Shown here: one piece after another, positions 1 to 13,501 of the stretch | How the letters are laid out: the number at the start of each line of letters is the position of its first letter | How positions within the stretch are numbered: position 1 is the first letter of the stretch | Source: Lanius collurio | Taxonomy: Eukaryota > Chordata > Aves > Passeriformes > Laniidae | Length of the DNA stretch: 64,000 nt | NCBI GenBank assembly: GCA_020086605.1 | Contig: JACBWW010000007.1 | Location: 21,818,472 to 21,882,471, forward strand | Direction: 5' to 3' | Position numbers and translations under genes: made by a program | The notes under the pieces: model-generated | Database searches by the model: none | Seen by the model: only the letters and a program-made list of their open reading frames with translations | Told to the model about the DNA's origin: nothing

Positions 1-524
1 ACATTTAATCTGATTCTTATTGAAGAGCAAAAAACCCATCAAATCCACCCCATTCCAAGTCATTTAATGGAAGATGGGTTATATTCTGTGTATTTTATTA
101 AGCTATCTTGTAGAACCTAATAATTAATGGGTAAAAGGGTTTTCATCTGATAACTTAATCAGCATTAGTAAGAACATCCTTGCACATCCATACTTTACAA
201 TTACCTACAACACTTTCTAAGTGTATAGAATTAAAAAAGAGCAGGTTTCACATTAATGTTTTCTGGATTATTTGTCAATTTCTTATAATTATAGACAGAT
301 ACCAGTTTCTAAGGATCTCATTCCTGTGACATATTCTGCCTGCTGCAACAGCACTTATTACTGAAGCAGTAGTTACAGCTTGCTTATTCATGAAGCTACC
401 AGGTCTATTATGTGAGGTTTCACCATGAGAAGAGTTATTTCAGATGAAAAAAATTGAAAAACTGTAACTGTTTCCTGTAACAAAATCTGATTTCATTGTG
501 ATCACCAGCAAAGGCTGCCATATG

Positions 525-585
525 AAAAAAAAAAAAAAAAACCAAAACAAAAAAAAAAAAAAAAAAAACAAAAAAAAAACCAAAA
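525..585. repeat. A-rich low-complexity tract
   Basis: Seventeen A are followed by further A runs broken by single C or CC. This is low-complexity DNA. No retrocopy body with coding similarity is visible upstream, so I do not call it the tail of a processed pseudogene. Confidence 0.85.
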
Positions 586-1066
586 GACCAAGAATTATTT
601 TATTGATTTTGTAATGACCTTTCCATTCATGAATGTATTTATAACCTGAAATATTGAAACATTTTCATCAAGAAAAGTAAAACCAGTACATTTCAGTGTT
701 TATAGTTTTGGTGAGACTTGAAACAACTGCAGTTTTCACCAGTCAAAATTTAAGACAAATAACTGCTAGCAACTCAGAAGTCTTAAAAAACACCAAAAAA
801 AAATCCTCCCATAATATCTTGGCAAACTAGGATTAATTTGTGACTAAGTGATCAAGAACTCTGGCTTATTGACATTCTAGTGGGAACTTTCTAATTATCC
901 ACAACAGAGGATATTATCTTGTTCAAGTCCAAATGGCACAATTTGCATGATATCACTCTAGCAGTCAACCTTCCCATCATAGTACCAGCTCTCCATTTCT
1001 TGAAATTATTATCCCCTTTCCCTCTATCATTTGTCATGAAATATCAGGCAGATACAGACAGCATCT

Positions 1067-1090
1067 AAATAAATAAATAAATAAATAAAT
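1067..1090. repeat. (AAAT)n microsatellite
   Basis: Six uninterrupted AAAT units, followed by a short alternating AT stretch. Confidence 0.9.
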
Positions 1091-2477
1091 ATATACATAG
1101 ATACATAAATAAGTCAGTCTTATTTCAGTTGTACTTTTATTAGCAATTTTAAATGGACAATTTTTAATCCAGAGAAAAATATAAAGGAAGCCTAGAACGA
1201 GAAAGTTGTAGCTAGACTGATAAAATACCACATGCTCATTTGCTGCAATATTGTGCTTAGGTAGTGCAACATTTATTCATGTTTTCAGTGTTGGAAAGAA
1301 TTATCCTGGATGCTGAAGTTTCTCCTCCTCATAATATAGGAGGTCAGTATATACTGAGAAAACTCAGTGTAAAACCCATTTGCTCTATGGGTAAAATGTT
1401 TTGAATGCTGTACAATAAATACCATGAGAACAGGGATATCAGTAATTATATTCTAACTACATTTTATCTTCTTAGGTATTAATTTGATCAGTTCTTTCAT
1501 ATTTGAATAATTTAGAGAAGTCAACAACAACGAAATTATCCAACTATTTTTTAACACTGTGCAGAAGTCTATAACATGTCATCTAAAAATTTGATTTTCA
1601 ATACAGATACTCAGTCCTTTTTCTTGCTTTTTCTCCATTTTGTTACCGAAATTGCAAGTAGTGAGAAAGGACAAGAAAGGAAAAATTAAAATCAATAAAG
1701 CAGATATTAATACATGACTCTTTCACTCTTCTGTTTCTTAGTGAGGTAAGACTTCAGAACACTTATATCAATTAATTTTTTCCTTAAATGTCTTCTACAG
1801 CTCTGTCACTTAAATAGCACTGTATCCTACTTTCCAGAAATATAAATAGGACAGGTCCTTTGGTCAAAAAGCTCAAATTCAGGCAGTTATTGAATGTACA
1901 GCAGCTGTTTCCCCTGCACAAGATTCCACTAACTAAGAAGATGTAAGGCTGCAGTGATGTTGGGTGAAGTCAGACATAATCGCTGCCATCTGACTTTGTT
2001 AGAGACTCCATTAAAATTCTCCTGCTGGGAATCACACTTACCTACACCTGGGTCAACATGGACGTGCATAAAGAGTGGCTCTGTGAAGTTGTGGGGTCTT
2101 GGCTAAGTCAAGACTCCCTAGAAGAGCCATCAGGTCTCTATTAAACCACAAACTAACCCAGAAAGAGGTGTGATAAAAATGTAAGTGAATTAATTTTTTC
2201 CCCCTTTTTTCTTAGTTTTGCTTTTTAGCCCTCAATGTCTTTGTTTCAGAAGTCTTTTCAGGTAATACCATCTTGCATATACTATATTCAAGCAGAATAA
2301 GAGAAAGGGAGAAAAAAAAGCTTCAAAGGAGTAGATTCCGATCTCTTCTCACCATTTAGTGCTGCTGCAAATAAAAAGGTCAAAAGAGAGAAAGAGAAAT
2401 TCTTCCTACTGTTCTATTATACTAAAGCTTTTTTTTTTTTTTTTTCAAAGAATCAACTGGGAAGTGAACTGAAATTA

Positions 2478-2495
2478 TTCTTTTTTCAGGTAAGT
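2478..2495 (+). promoter_or_regulatory. Abutting 3'/5' splice-site motif (recursive-splice-like)
   Basis: A pyrimidine tract, TTCTTTTTTCAG, runs directly into GTAAGT, so the acceptor AG touches a perfect donor (CAGGTAAGT at 2487-2495). This is the zero-length-exon signature described for recursive splicing in long metazoan introns. The motif is seen directly; its use in splicing is inference, since no plus-strand gene is recognised here. Confidence 0.4.
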
Positions 2496-3949
2496 ATCAA
2501 AAGCCCTCTAGTAAAGAGGTGTAATGTGGAGATGGATCATTTTTGTCAATCACTGTCTGAATAGCAGCCATTGAGTAAACCTGTTATCTTGGTTGCTAAT
2601 GGTTGATAAGTCAATTCCATGAACCTTGCAAAAGACAAATAGAACCAAATACATCACTTCTGACCCCACCCTTTTTTATCTACGCTCATGAAGACAAGGC
2701 TGAGTTTTAAAGACAACTTAAACTTTGGAGGTTTGCTTCTTTGTTCTCCTGTTGGATACAGTACAAAAGCAGGAGGCAAGAGGAAACATGCAAAAATCTA
2801 AACAAAGGGATCTGCTGTTCTCAAATTGTGTTTGTTGGAGCATTGTTTGAGCACAGATTGGCAAAGGCTGGTGTTATTCTGCACACGTGTTTTGCTGTGT
2901 GTTAAACTGTCATCCTCTTTACAACATAGATTATGCTTGGATACTACCAGGGAGTCCCCTACATCCTTTCACTTGGTCCCTCCCTCCTAAAGCTATGTTT
3001 ATAGCACTGGGATCTATGAAGAGGTTTTTTTTTCAAATTATTTATATGTAAGTAGTTCAGGGTTTTCTTCCATCTTTGTAAGTTGTGCAAGTCTAGACTA
3101 ATACCAATTTACAACATGAGTCTGAACAAAGAGGTTTATTGGTCTTAAATAGTCTGAACCCTCTTTCCAATCAAATGGTGGTACTCAACCTTCAACCCCA
3201 ATGCCTTTTTCTACTAATAGTTACAAACTTTTATACGAAATAACTTTTAATATGTTATAAAACTACACAGTACCTAGCTTTCACATTGTGAAAAATGCGC
3301 TTCAAGCAAAGGAGCATGATATAGAGCTCCTCATGCCAAATGCCAAACAGCTTGGTTCATCCACCCAGACTACCCAGAGTCTGATCATCTGGACCATTCC
3401 AGCCAAACACCAGACTCACCCCAGGGCAATGCCTGAGCTGGGGCTGTTTTCCCTTCAGGACTGATGGGAAAATCTCCCACCCACTTTCCCTTATTACAGC
3501 TTCAATCTGCTTCCTAAGTAGGACAAGCATAAATATGTTTCCCTGATAAGAAAGTCTTTGCAATTAACACTTATCACTACTTCAAATGGCAGTGCAGGGG
3601 GAGGGAAAGATTATACATCTTCTTGTCCACAGCTTTTCATTTTGAGGTTAACAGTGATGAAAACCTAACAAAAAGTCAGCTACAAGTTTTTCCTCTGCAA
3701 AAATGCATAATCATATTAGCTGTCATATAAAATTTTGAGTATTTATTAGTGATTGTAAACAGACCGAAGACACTCATTATAGCAAATAGAAGCTGTCACT
3801 GTAAAGAGTTGGACTTCAAGGTTCTTGTGTACTGCTATGGCCCATAGCCCTGACACCAAATGGACTCCTGTTAAACCTCAGCTTCATTCTGTAACAGATT
3901 CTGAATTATGATGCTAAACTTCTGCTTCTTTCAATAAGGTTCAACCTGT

Positions 3950-4215
3950 GCTAATGTTGCAAGGTCCATGCTGTGTCCCCAAGGGCAGCACCAGCCCCAG
4001 CTGCCCCTGACCACCCCAGGGCTCCCCACAGCCCTGCCCAGACATGGCCCTGCTGAGCCAGACACACTCACAGGACACATCCCAACCCAACCCCAGCCTA
4101 ACCCTTTCCCAAGGAGATGCCTGATGCCTGGGGCTGCCTCGGCCTGACCCACTGTGTGAACCCCAGGGAGCCACCATCCCCTGGAGGCTGCTGGCAGTGA
4201 GGTGTGGCTGTTTTG
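3950..4215. other. C-rich, CpG-poor block of unknown origin
   Basis: The plus strand is strongly C-rich compared with its AT-rich flanks and contains many CCAGG, CCCAG and CCCTG words but few CpG. Open frames exist on the minus strand only because the composition lowers stop-codon density. It resembles a decayed methylated insertion, such as an old LTR, but I find no TG...CA ends, polyadenylation signal or CR1 tail. Confidence 0.4.
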
Positions 4216-5279
4216 GATATATCCAGTATGCAGGATGAAGCAACTGCAATTAGCAGAGCATTTTAGGGCTACTTTATGTATGATCCAAAGAAGAGAAGAG
4301 ATAATATTCTTACATTTCCTAGAAACCTTCCCAACTGAATAGATGAAGACTTTTTTTCAGTATTTTTTAAAGAATACTGTGACCTCCAGAAAAACTTTCA
4401 TCCCCTTGAAGAACCATATGCTCAAGGAAAGAACGAGTGTAAGTTTCCTTAGTTTTTAATTCTGTCCCCAACAGATCCCATAAGTTTATTGTTTTATTTT
4501 AGTTGACATTTTTTGCTGCAATCACACTTTTTTTTAACATAAGTACACAGATCACTTGGATTATGCAAATTTTTTTATATAACCCAATAAAACTCCATAT
4601 TTGAGAAAAGATATACCATATTCATCATATTCATTACTTTGAAAGACCAAGACCTTACATGTAAACAAAGCCTCCCACTCTAAATTAACAAAAAATCAAG
4701 AGCCAATGAAATGATTTATAGAACAGTGTTTTTCACTTCAGTCTTCTTTTGCTTTTAACATAATTAATTGTTCATTCTTTAAAACTGTCTTCTAAATGAA
4801 TTACTTCATAGACACAGTGGGTACTTGAAAAGTCCCTTAATATTTCTAAGATTTCTAATGAGCAGAATTTTCTGCATTAACCTTTCTCCATCATTGGCTC
4901 AAAAATCTAAACTAAACTAGGCCAGGGCAAGACATACAGAGCTTGGCAGTCTTCAAATCTCTGGTGAACTATTTCAGGGAGTGCTAATTACGATGCAATA
5001 GTGAGAGTAGGAGCTGCTCATCACTGCTGAAGCACAAGTCAGCATTTGTAAATGGTTCACCCTGACAGCTGTCTGCTATCCGCACTCAAAGAGTCCCTTT
5101 TAATGTACTAAAACCTATCCAACAGGAACCCTTTCTCCCTTTTCCCACCTAAACAGTTAAATGCACAAGTCTTGTCTGCTCTGCCCGCACAGCTGGATAA
5201 TATGGTGGTACCTACGCTTACTGGAGCTGCATGTATGCTTAACTCATTCATCAACAAGCAAGGGAAATTCAGAATCAAA

Positions 5280-5960
5280 TGTTACAATAGGCACCTAAAG
5301 TAATAAGGCTGGGGGTTCACCTGGCCAGGGCTGGCTGGGGTCTGAGTCTCAGACCCAAGAAGCCATGGCCAGCCCAGAGAGGTGATCCCGTGAGGAACCG
5401 TCTCCCAGGGGGTCGTGGCTTCTCTCAGCCTTCGGCCGGGGCTGCCTGCAGAGGTGCCTGGCTCTGCAGCCATCAGCTCTTAGTGATTCAGCAGTGATTT
5501 CAGCTCTGCTCTGCAAGGCAAACCCCCAGGGCCAGGCCCGGATAGAGAGAGGAGAGGACTCTCTGGTGGTTCCGCAGAAGCAGCTTTATTCTTCCATCTT
5601 CCGCGAAGGGGTGACCAGAGACGGATCCTCTGCCAGCTCGGGGCAGAGGGGTCTCTTTTATGGGGGTACAGAGGTGGGTGTGAAAGGGTGAGAAACCAAT
5701 AGGTATTAGGGTATTTTACATACAGTTTCCTAGAGGATCTTGGGTCTGTCTTCTCTCGATGTAACTAAAAAGGCTCTTTGTTTCCCCAAGAGGGGCCTGC
5801 AGGGGGATTGTGTGAACTCCTTATCTCCAAGCCTCAGGGCAGGGGCCTGTCAGACCCCATGTCTGGAGATTCTGCAGTTCCCTTTATCTAAAGAAGGGCT
5901 TCCTGCCAGGACAGGGGCTTGTCAGACCCTACAGGCACCTAGGAACTTTCCATCCCTACA
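5280..5960 (-). mobile_element. Solo LTR of an endogenous retrovirus (minus strand)
   Basis: The block is GC-rich against AT-rich flanks. Read on the minus strand it begins TGTAGGGATGG and can end ...TTGTAACA, giving TG...CA termini. A TATA-like CATAAAAG lies near 5653-5662 and an AATAAA polyadenylation signal at 5585-5590, spacing typical of U3-R-U5. No target-site duplication matches at these ends, so the U5-side boundary (5280) is uncertain; the element may stop nearer 5484. No gag, pol or env sequence adjoins it, which fits a solo LTR. Confidence 0.6.
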
Positions 5961-8951
5961 GCATCCTTAACCATATTGTTGGACCAGATCATATTGCTAT
6001 TTCCCTTTTTTCTATGACCTGATTTTTATGTCTCTCACATACATTGTTGATACATGTTAAAAGAAAAATTAAAATTCTTTATTTTATATATTATTTACTC
6101 TCAGGAAGGAAAAGTCCTTTTTGTCTTTTTTAGCCAGATTAGAAAATCAGCAGCAGTCACAGCTGAATCAAGCATAGTTAAAAAGACAACTAATTACTGA
6201 AGACTTTACCATTAATAGTGATAACATGAAAAGTGTCATTCTAGAGGAATTGCAAAAGAAAAAAAAACATACTAATCTTCAGCAGTATCAGTCAATGACT
6301 AGGTGGTATTTGATATTCATTAAAGAGGGAGGTAGCTCATAATATTTAACTGATGAATGATGTCAGATTGAATTTTCTGTGATTGGAAAAACTTTTGGAG
6401 GCAAACTGGTTCACTATATAGTAAATTGAATGATCTAAGGGGAAAACTAATTGCCTTAATGGTCATTATATAAGGGATTTCATTAATCTTTTTGGTCTTG
6501 TTTTTGCTTTTAAAACATACCTTATTTTCCTGACAAAGTCTGATATAGTGAATAAGAGACTAACCTGCCATCTGTAAAATAAATATTGTGAAAAAGAAGC
6601 AAGAATTTAAAGCTTATTCCACTGTTGTCTTTGCTTGCTACTAAACAGAAATGAACAACGTCTTTGATCTTGAATATCATTGGCCATGGCAGATACATAA
6701 ATAAACTTTGCGTTTGTCTTATGTATCTGACAAGCTACCTAAGAAACATTCTTTAGAGTGTTCTTTACAAGAAGGAGTGACTGCAGAGCTTTTACTGTCA
6801 TGGTTATTATGTTTTCCGTACAACCTTCTCCTAGGAAATGGAAGAAGAGGTCCTTGGCTGTATCTACCAAACTTCAATACATGTTTATAGTATTCAGCAT
6901 TACATAATTTGCAACATTAAAGAAGAAAAAATAGAGGTGAACATATTGTGCAAGAAGACTGAATGAATAAAAGTTGGAAGCTATACATCCTTTAAAAGTG
7001 GGAAGATAAAAGAACAAGCAATAAGATGATATTTCAGCAATTCCTGATTTTAACCTAGCTCTATTTCTATCAAATCTTTTGCTGGAAGTCTCAATGGCAA
7101 TAAAAGTAAGCAAATAATAAGCACTTAGAGTATAACATGGTGATTGGCATGGAGAAAACATGGACGAACAGGGATCAATTGTTCTCTGCCTTTTCTAATC
7201 AAAAATCCATAAATATCAAATCAAGCCTTTTTATTTCAGGTTTTAAAAAAACTCAAAAGCTAATATTTCTTCATGCAATTAATAGTTAATTTATATTTTT
7301 ATTACAGGATGCTGAAGAAGCAAAATCTTTGTGACTGGACAGCATCGCAGCAGAAAGTATATCAGGACTATAAAGCACAAAACACTTCTCACTTCAATCA
7401 CTCACTCTCACCCCTGTTATAAATTGTGGAAGTCTGGGAAATTATTTCAGCAAAATATTGTCATCTGATTGCCTGTATCTTTTATCACTCACTACTATCA
7501 CTCCCTATTCTTCCAGCATTCAGTGTTTGCCAATGCTGGAGTCAGAAGCCTAAGAAAGGAATTTCAGCCTGATTTATGTAACTCTCATATGCTTCTGAAA
7601 ATAAACAAATATGTGTACCTGAATACAATGCCTTTCTCAGATGACATTTTTTTTTTTTATTAAAAGTTATCAGACATTTAGAAAAGAATATATCTTCAAA
7701 TTTCATTATTTTAAGTGTGTTTGGGCAACACAAAACACTTAATGATAGCAATTCAAATTACTTCCAATCATATTCTAACAGACTACAAACTGAGAATCAA
7801 AGACACTTTGTGTTCCTACAATCAGAAATAAGAATGAACTGCAATTTTATGTGACCATAATGTCACTAGCTGCTTGAATAATTAGGAAAAAAGAAAAAGG
7901 AACACCTCATTCCATCAACTTCAGGACAATCTATTCTGGAATACAATAGATTTCTCTGGCCTGGAGAACTAAATTTTCCCTTTGTGTTTTAAGGGTACAT
8001 ATCACTAAAAAAATTGTTCCATTCCAGACATGTAGAAATAATGTAATTGAAATGGCTAGTGCCCTTGTAATACACATCAAATAATTCATTTATTTTTACT
8101 TTATGATCCACAGTTTTGTCTGATGTAAGGTGTCAAAAAGAATAGAATTACACTGTCAAACCATTACCAATAAAGTATTTGGACTTACAACATGGAGAAT
8201 AGCTTAGTTGTGCTCTTGTCAGGAGGTGGAAGAAAAAGCAGCCTCATTAATTCACAGCAGCAGATCAATTCTAGAAATGAATGCTTTGAGAAGTTATTCT
8301 GTGCTGATGTAATGATAAACGAATGACTAATTTCAGATTTCAATGAAGTTCTGCATAAGGATTTGACTGGTCTGAATTTTCAGATTATTTAGATTTTTTT
8401 AATTTAAAACATTTCAGCAAAACAATATCAGTTATGAAAACCTCCTGAAGAAGCACAGGCAGAATGTATCCAAGCTTCCCCTTGTTTTATGACAGCTCAA
8501 GTGTCACACCACCAAAGAACTAAACCTAGTCAATTCTGCTAAATAGAAGATGACCAATCCATGACCCCGAAATCAAGTGGCAGGAACTGATTCCCATCCA
8601 TGCTTCTTAAAGCTAGTCTTGTGTAAGGCAAATTGCCCATGTGAGTCCTGAAAAGCACTTTGTCTTGAATCTCCCCTGGGTCCTTTGTGCTCTATTTGAC
8701 AAAATTAGTATTTTTTTCTGGAAATGTGGGACATGAGGTTTTATGGGTTACTTGAGTATACAATGGTGTTGAGAGCGAGCTGGAGGGCTGCCTAAGGGAG
8801 AAAAAGCCAAGACTGGTGGCATTTTTTCAGTACCCATCTAAGTAACCTGGGATCAACCTGCTGGGATGGAGACCTTGACAAACCTGCTCTGACTTACCAA
8901 CTTGATATACTTTAGCCTTGGACCCATCATGTCACTACAGATTTGTTCAGC
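5961..8951. other. AT-rich non-coding stretch, nothing recognised
   Basis: I see no gene, RNA gene or recognisable transposon here. Homopolymer and AT-rich runs are frequent. Open frames near 6874-7161 and 7469-7751 are low-complexity, have no domain, and overlap one another on opposite strands. Confidence 0.55.
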
Positions 8952-10052
8952 TGTAGTGGGCTGACCCTGGCTGGATGCCAGACACCCACCAAAGCATCTC
9001 TATCACTCCCCTCCTCAGCTGGAAAGGGGAGAGAAAATATTATGAGAGGTTCATGAGTTAAGACAAGGGCAGGGAGAGATCACTCAGCAAATACCATCAC
9101 AGGTAAATCAGACTTAGTTAAAGATATTTGAGATACTACCAACAAAATCAGAGCTGGATAATGAAAAGTAAAATAAAGCCTTATAAACACCTCCCCCCTA
9201 CCCCTCCCTCTTTCTCAGGTCTAACTCCTCTTTCCAGCAGTGCAGGGATACAAGGAATGGAAGTCACAGACAGTTCATCTCAAGTTGTTTCTGCCTGTGC
9301 TCAGGGAGAGGAGTCCTTTCCCTGCTCCAACATGGGGTCTCTCCCATGGGAGACAGTTTAACTTCCCCAACATGGGTCCATCCCATGGGCAACAGTCCTC
9401 CCCAAAATGCTGCAGTGTGGTCACTCTTTCATGAGGTGTAGTTCTTCAGACAGCCTGCTCCAAAGTGGGTCTCCCATGGCATCAAAATTCTACCAAGAAA
9501 ACTGCTCCACTGTGGGCTCCTCTCCCCATGGGTCTGTGGGTCCCTGCCGGTACCCTGCTCCAGCATGGACCTCCCACAGATTCACAGTCTCCTCTGAGGC
9601 ATCCATGTGCTCTGGCATGGGTCTTCTCCACGGGTTGCAGGTGGGTCTCTGCATCCCTGTTCACCTCTATGGGCTGGAGGTGCTCAGCTGCCTAACCACA
9701 AGCTGCACGTCAGGCTGCAGAGGAATCTCAGCTCCAGCACCTGGAGCACATCCTCACTCTCCTTCTCCACTGACCTTGGTGTCTGCAGAGCTGTTCCTCT
9801 CGCATGTTGTCACTCCTCTTTCCTCTGGCTGCAATTACATCTGCACAATAACTTTTTTTTTTCTTTTTAAGTATCTTAGTGTAGATGCATTACCACCATT
9901 TCTGATTGATCCAGTCTAGACCAGAGGAACATCATCTTGGAGTTTGCAGGGATTGGCTCTGTCAGACATGGAGGAAGCTTCTGGCAGCTTCTCACAGAAG
10001 CCATCCCTGTAACGCCACCACTATCAAAACCTGGTCACACAAACCCAATACG
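8952..10052 (-). mobile_element. About 1.1-kb avian ERV LTR, family A copy 1
   Basis: The plus strand starts TGTAGTGGGCTGACC and ends CAAACCCAATACG, so the minus strand reads from a TGTATTGGG-like end (here with a mutated first base) to CCCACTACA. The body carries a series of degenerate repeats built on CTGCTCC...CATGGG, which produces long accidental open frames. A 5-bp direct repeat with one mismatch flanks it (TCAGC at 8947-8951, TTAGC at 10053-10057). A related copy lies at 14451-15783. The family is common in bird genomes; orientation is inferred from the TGTATTGGG end. It is old: CpG is depleted and indels are frequent. Confidence 0.72.
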
Positions 10053-10219
10053 TTAGCAATCTAGGGTGGCTGGCCATCATTAACATTGCTCTAATTCTCT
10101 TGCATGTGTATTGTGGGAGCACACTCAGGTTGCCTCTGTGCCATTTGCCTCGCTCTCACCCTTGGCTTCCCATTCCCTTTCCCTTGCAGAGCAGTTGACT
10201 CCTGCTGCTATTTGACAGT

Positions 10220-10275
10220 AGGTCCCCTGTAGCCCCTCCACTACTACCAGAACCTTGCCATGCAAACCCAATACA
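10220..10275 (-). mobile_element. Second, isolated terminus of the family A LTR
   Basis: This 56-bp piece repeats the outer end of the neighbouring LTR: CCCTGTAGCCCCTCC, then a CTACCAGAACCTTGCC segment, ending CAAACCCAATACA. It keeps the canonical ...AATACA end that is mutated to ...AATACG at 10052. Similarity stops at about 10220, and the intervening 10053-10219 does not resemble the LTR. It is either the remnant of an earlier LTR or a locally duplicated end. Confidence 0.6.
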
Positions 10276-11118
10276 TGACTCTTAACACAAGGGTAGGATG
10301 AAGCCAGTCCTGGCTATTTCTGGCATTTTCAAGGTATCAGTTCCTGGATATACAGAAAGAAATGTAGACACTGTTAGAGCACAGATCGGAGTTAGGGATA
10401 CACAGGTTTCTAATTTTTATCACTAAGGTGATATTCTAACATAATTTACCACAGCTAATCCCATCCCCAGGATTCAAAAGGTTTTAGGTTTTTTGAGTGA
10501 GTTGAAGCTCCAAAAGTGTTCATCTCCCAGTTCTCCTCGGCTTTGCTGGTGCTGACATTGAGCTAAGAGTCTGGAAGGCCCTGAATGGATTGAAAACACA
10601 CTGAGATCTTCCCACTGAATGATTCCTCATACAGAAGATTGTTTGTGTAGAGCAAAATGCTGGATGAGTGCCACTGATCAGTCAATACTGTCATCACAGC
10701 TGATTATTAGATAGGTGAAATTGGGTTTGATTACCTACAGTGCTGTAGATGAACTTGGAATAAATACATAATATAACATGATCATTTCTTTCTTAAATAA
10801 GAATTAATTAATTGTTTGAATAAATTATTTGGAAAATATTATAATACATTTCTAACTGAGGTTATAGAGATTTTTCACCACAGTAATTCTTTCTCTTTGG
10901 CTAATAGGCATTATTTAGTCAGAGAATACTAATTTTAATTTACATATATACTATTATGTTACTATATGTAAATATAATATTCATTTTATATATGCACTGA
11001 AAAGATTAAATGGGATACAGAGAGTTTAACACCTACTGGATCTCAAATCAAAATATAAATTAAAGCTGAAGTCCAAAATCTGGTTTTATTTCATAAAAAG
11101 CATGACAGAGAGAAAACA

Positions 11119-11183
11119 CTGGGTGTTGGACTCAGTGAGACTTGTGGATCCCTTCCAACTCAAGATATTCTATGATTCTATGG
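11119..11183 (+). mobile_element. CR1 LINE 3'-terminal fragment
   Basis: The fragment contains the conserved CR1 tail: GTTGGACTC, then GATCCCTTCCAACTCAAG, then ATTCTATGATTCTATG, the octamer repeat that ends avian CR1 elements. Only about 65 bp remain, so it is a severely 5'-truncated insertion on the plus strand. Confidence 0.85.
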
Positions 11184-11213
11184 CTTCACACCACAACTTT
11201 GAGAACGTTTACA

Positions 11214-11244
11214 CTATATAGTATTTAGTGTAAATACTATGTAG
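11214..11244. repeat. 14-bp-stem inverted repeat (hairpin)
   Basis: ATAGTATTTA at 11218-11227 and its exact complement at 11231-11240 are separated by the 3-base loop GTG. The arms extend outward to 11214 and 11244 with one G-T mismatch. It lies 30 bp beyond the CR1 tail. No function can be assigned. Confidence 0.8.
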
Positions 11245-13501
11245 AAATAACATTTTACAGCTATTATTAAATGTCATTGACTTTTTAGTACAAAAATCAC
11301 TAGTTGTCTTTATATAACCTCTCTTGATTAGTCTGTAAATGGCACTTTAATAGCTCTAATCTAATTTAAAATTACATTTTTAAACAATTAACAAAAGGCA
11401 CACCATTATTCAAAGTAACATCATAAAAGCCCCAATTACATAATTTTAGGTAAACTGAAGAAAAAATGTCTGAAGCCTAATAATATCTGAGGTAAAAAAC
11501 CTTTGTGGTCATTACCTGAAGAGTACTGCAGTACACTTTTACACTTGACTAAACTAAGGTTTCACTAATATTAAGAGTCCTAATATACTAAGCATAGCCT
11601 ATGAAATTAAAATGTTTAGTACAGCAGCCAGTGCAAGATTTTGAAAAAAGCCATGATGTGACAGGGAAAAGGTGGAGGTTTTGTGCAGACAGAGCTTTTA
11701 TCACATCTATATTGCATTGTAGAGTTCAGTCAGTTTGGGTGTGCAGACAGTCACTAAGAACACACAGAACTGTTACTGAACTGTTACCAGTGCACTGAAT
11801 TCACATGACACAATTTAACAAATGGCACATGTCAAAAGAAAGAAACAGATGACTTTTTTCTATTGTAATATTTCCCATCAGAAAATGCCATTTCAGCAAA
11901 ACAAATTCATTCTATAAGAATATTTATTTCATTGACACTTATATCAAAGAACTGTATAAATAATCCATTTCAATAAGGTCAAAGAAATAGATAATTTTGA
12001 CTTCTATATTAATATATGCAATCATTTTGTCAATAAAATCAAAACAAAATATTTCATCCTTACCAAAGCAAACATTTTAAACACACCAAAGCAGAATCTT
12101 TTTATAAAGCCAAATGAAATGTTTTCAATTTTCCAGATTGCTACTTTTGAATTCCATATTTTTAATGCCTTCTGGCTCAGCAAATGCAACTGTCAAATGT
12201 TAGAAGTGTTGCACTTTAAGAAAATATTACTCTGATGAACTATGTATAGAGGAGCAAAAATTAAGACTGCAAGAGACCAGCAATAGGATCCCAACAGTTT
12301 ATGGGGGTTTATAATGACTTGTGCTTCTGACTGTTTGATTTGCTTTGAAAATTAATTTCTTACAATGGCCATATACACCAGAATTTCTCTTTAACATGTG
12401 GCTTTTCAACTTCTTCAGGATCTTCACTACTGAGAGGACCAAAATATTTTATCTTAGTTAAGAGATAACGTTAAGTAAATGTAAAGTTAAGTAAAGTCTA
12501 TTTGTTAGTTAAGAAGTAAAATCTTCTGCCTTTTGGGCTATGAATAAGAAGCACCAGTAAATGCAGTACAGAGAACAGAGAATTGTTGTTCCTTCTGGTA
12601 ATTAAACAGGGTTTTAAGACCCATTAACAGTTTTTCAACCCTAGCGAAAAAGGTGTTTACTGGTTCACCCTCCTTCCTTCTTTTTTCTTTCTCCCTCAGT
12701 GGATTTGGAGACAATTTCAGGAGTTCTGTCCACAAATTGGATCACATTTATAAATTTACTTTTCTCAATCATCCTTCCCAGAATCCTTTGAATCAGCCTA
12801 TAAAACCCCTATATTTTAAAGCATTGAATACTGAGTCAATATTCACTGAAGGCAATTGTGATATACTACATAAACTTCTACAGATTTTTCTGGTTTTTTT
12901 CAAAATGGGAGCTTTCATGTAAAAATAAATTCTCACACCCTTTGGCTGTGAAAATAGCCTTCATTCCCTAAATCAATAGATTTCTGTCTCGTTCACTCTG
13001 CAGTCAAGGCAGAATGAACAATGTAACACCTGCAGAAGTGTAGATGTCTTTCATCAGAATGGGATTTTAGCTTCAGGGTCAGTATTTGACTCTTTAAATG
13101 GTTAGGGCCCAATTTTCAGTTAGTAACCAAATGCAGAGGTTTTGTAACCCGAATCACAGTTTAGTTTCCAGTTATTCCTGCTTCAGTAGAGGTAAATCTG
13201 ATGTTGCCTACTTCCCTAAGCAGCTGCAGGGAACAACAGTCTCACCACCTTGAGCAGCAGCCCAGGGAGCAGCTTTTTGCACAGCTTGTGCTGCTCCTGC
13301 ATGAGGGCCAGTCTGGCAGGGAGAGACCAAGTTCAGCCTTTTTGCTGCACAGGTCTGACAAGGGAATTACAGCCTTGTCCCGAGCTTAACAAGACAATTT
13401 AACAAATAGATTCCAGATGGCCAAACCTGTATTTTTACACGCAGCATCTGACACCTACATGGGATGTTACACAATTCGCCTTTGACCTGATAATGAAATG
13501 T

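Larger units (their letters stand above)
1..5279. other. AT-rich non-coding stretch, no gene seen
   Basis: No open frame with a recognisable domain is visible on either strand. Besides the simple repeats listed separately, there is a run of 17 T at 2429-2445, about 40 bases before a splice-like motif, and a C-rich block near 4 kb. The remainder looks like ordinary avian intergenic or intronic sequence. Short open frames here are of random length and several begin at non-ATG codons. Confidence 0.6.

Noticed and set aside
9128..9919. Several overlapping open frames up to 170 codons
   Set aside because: All lie inside the family A LTR, and none has a retroviral or host domain.
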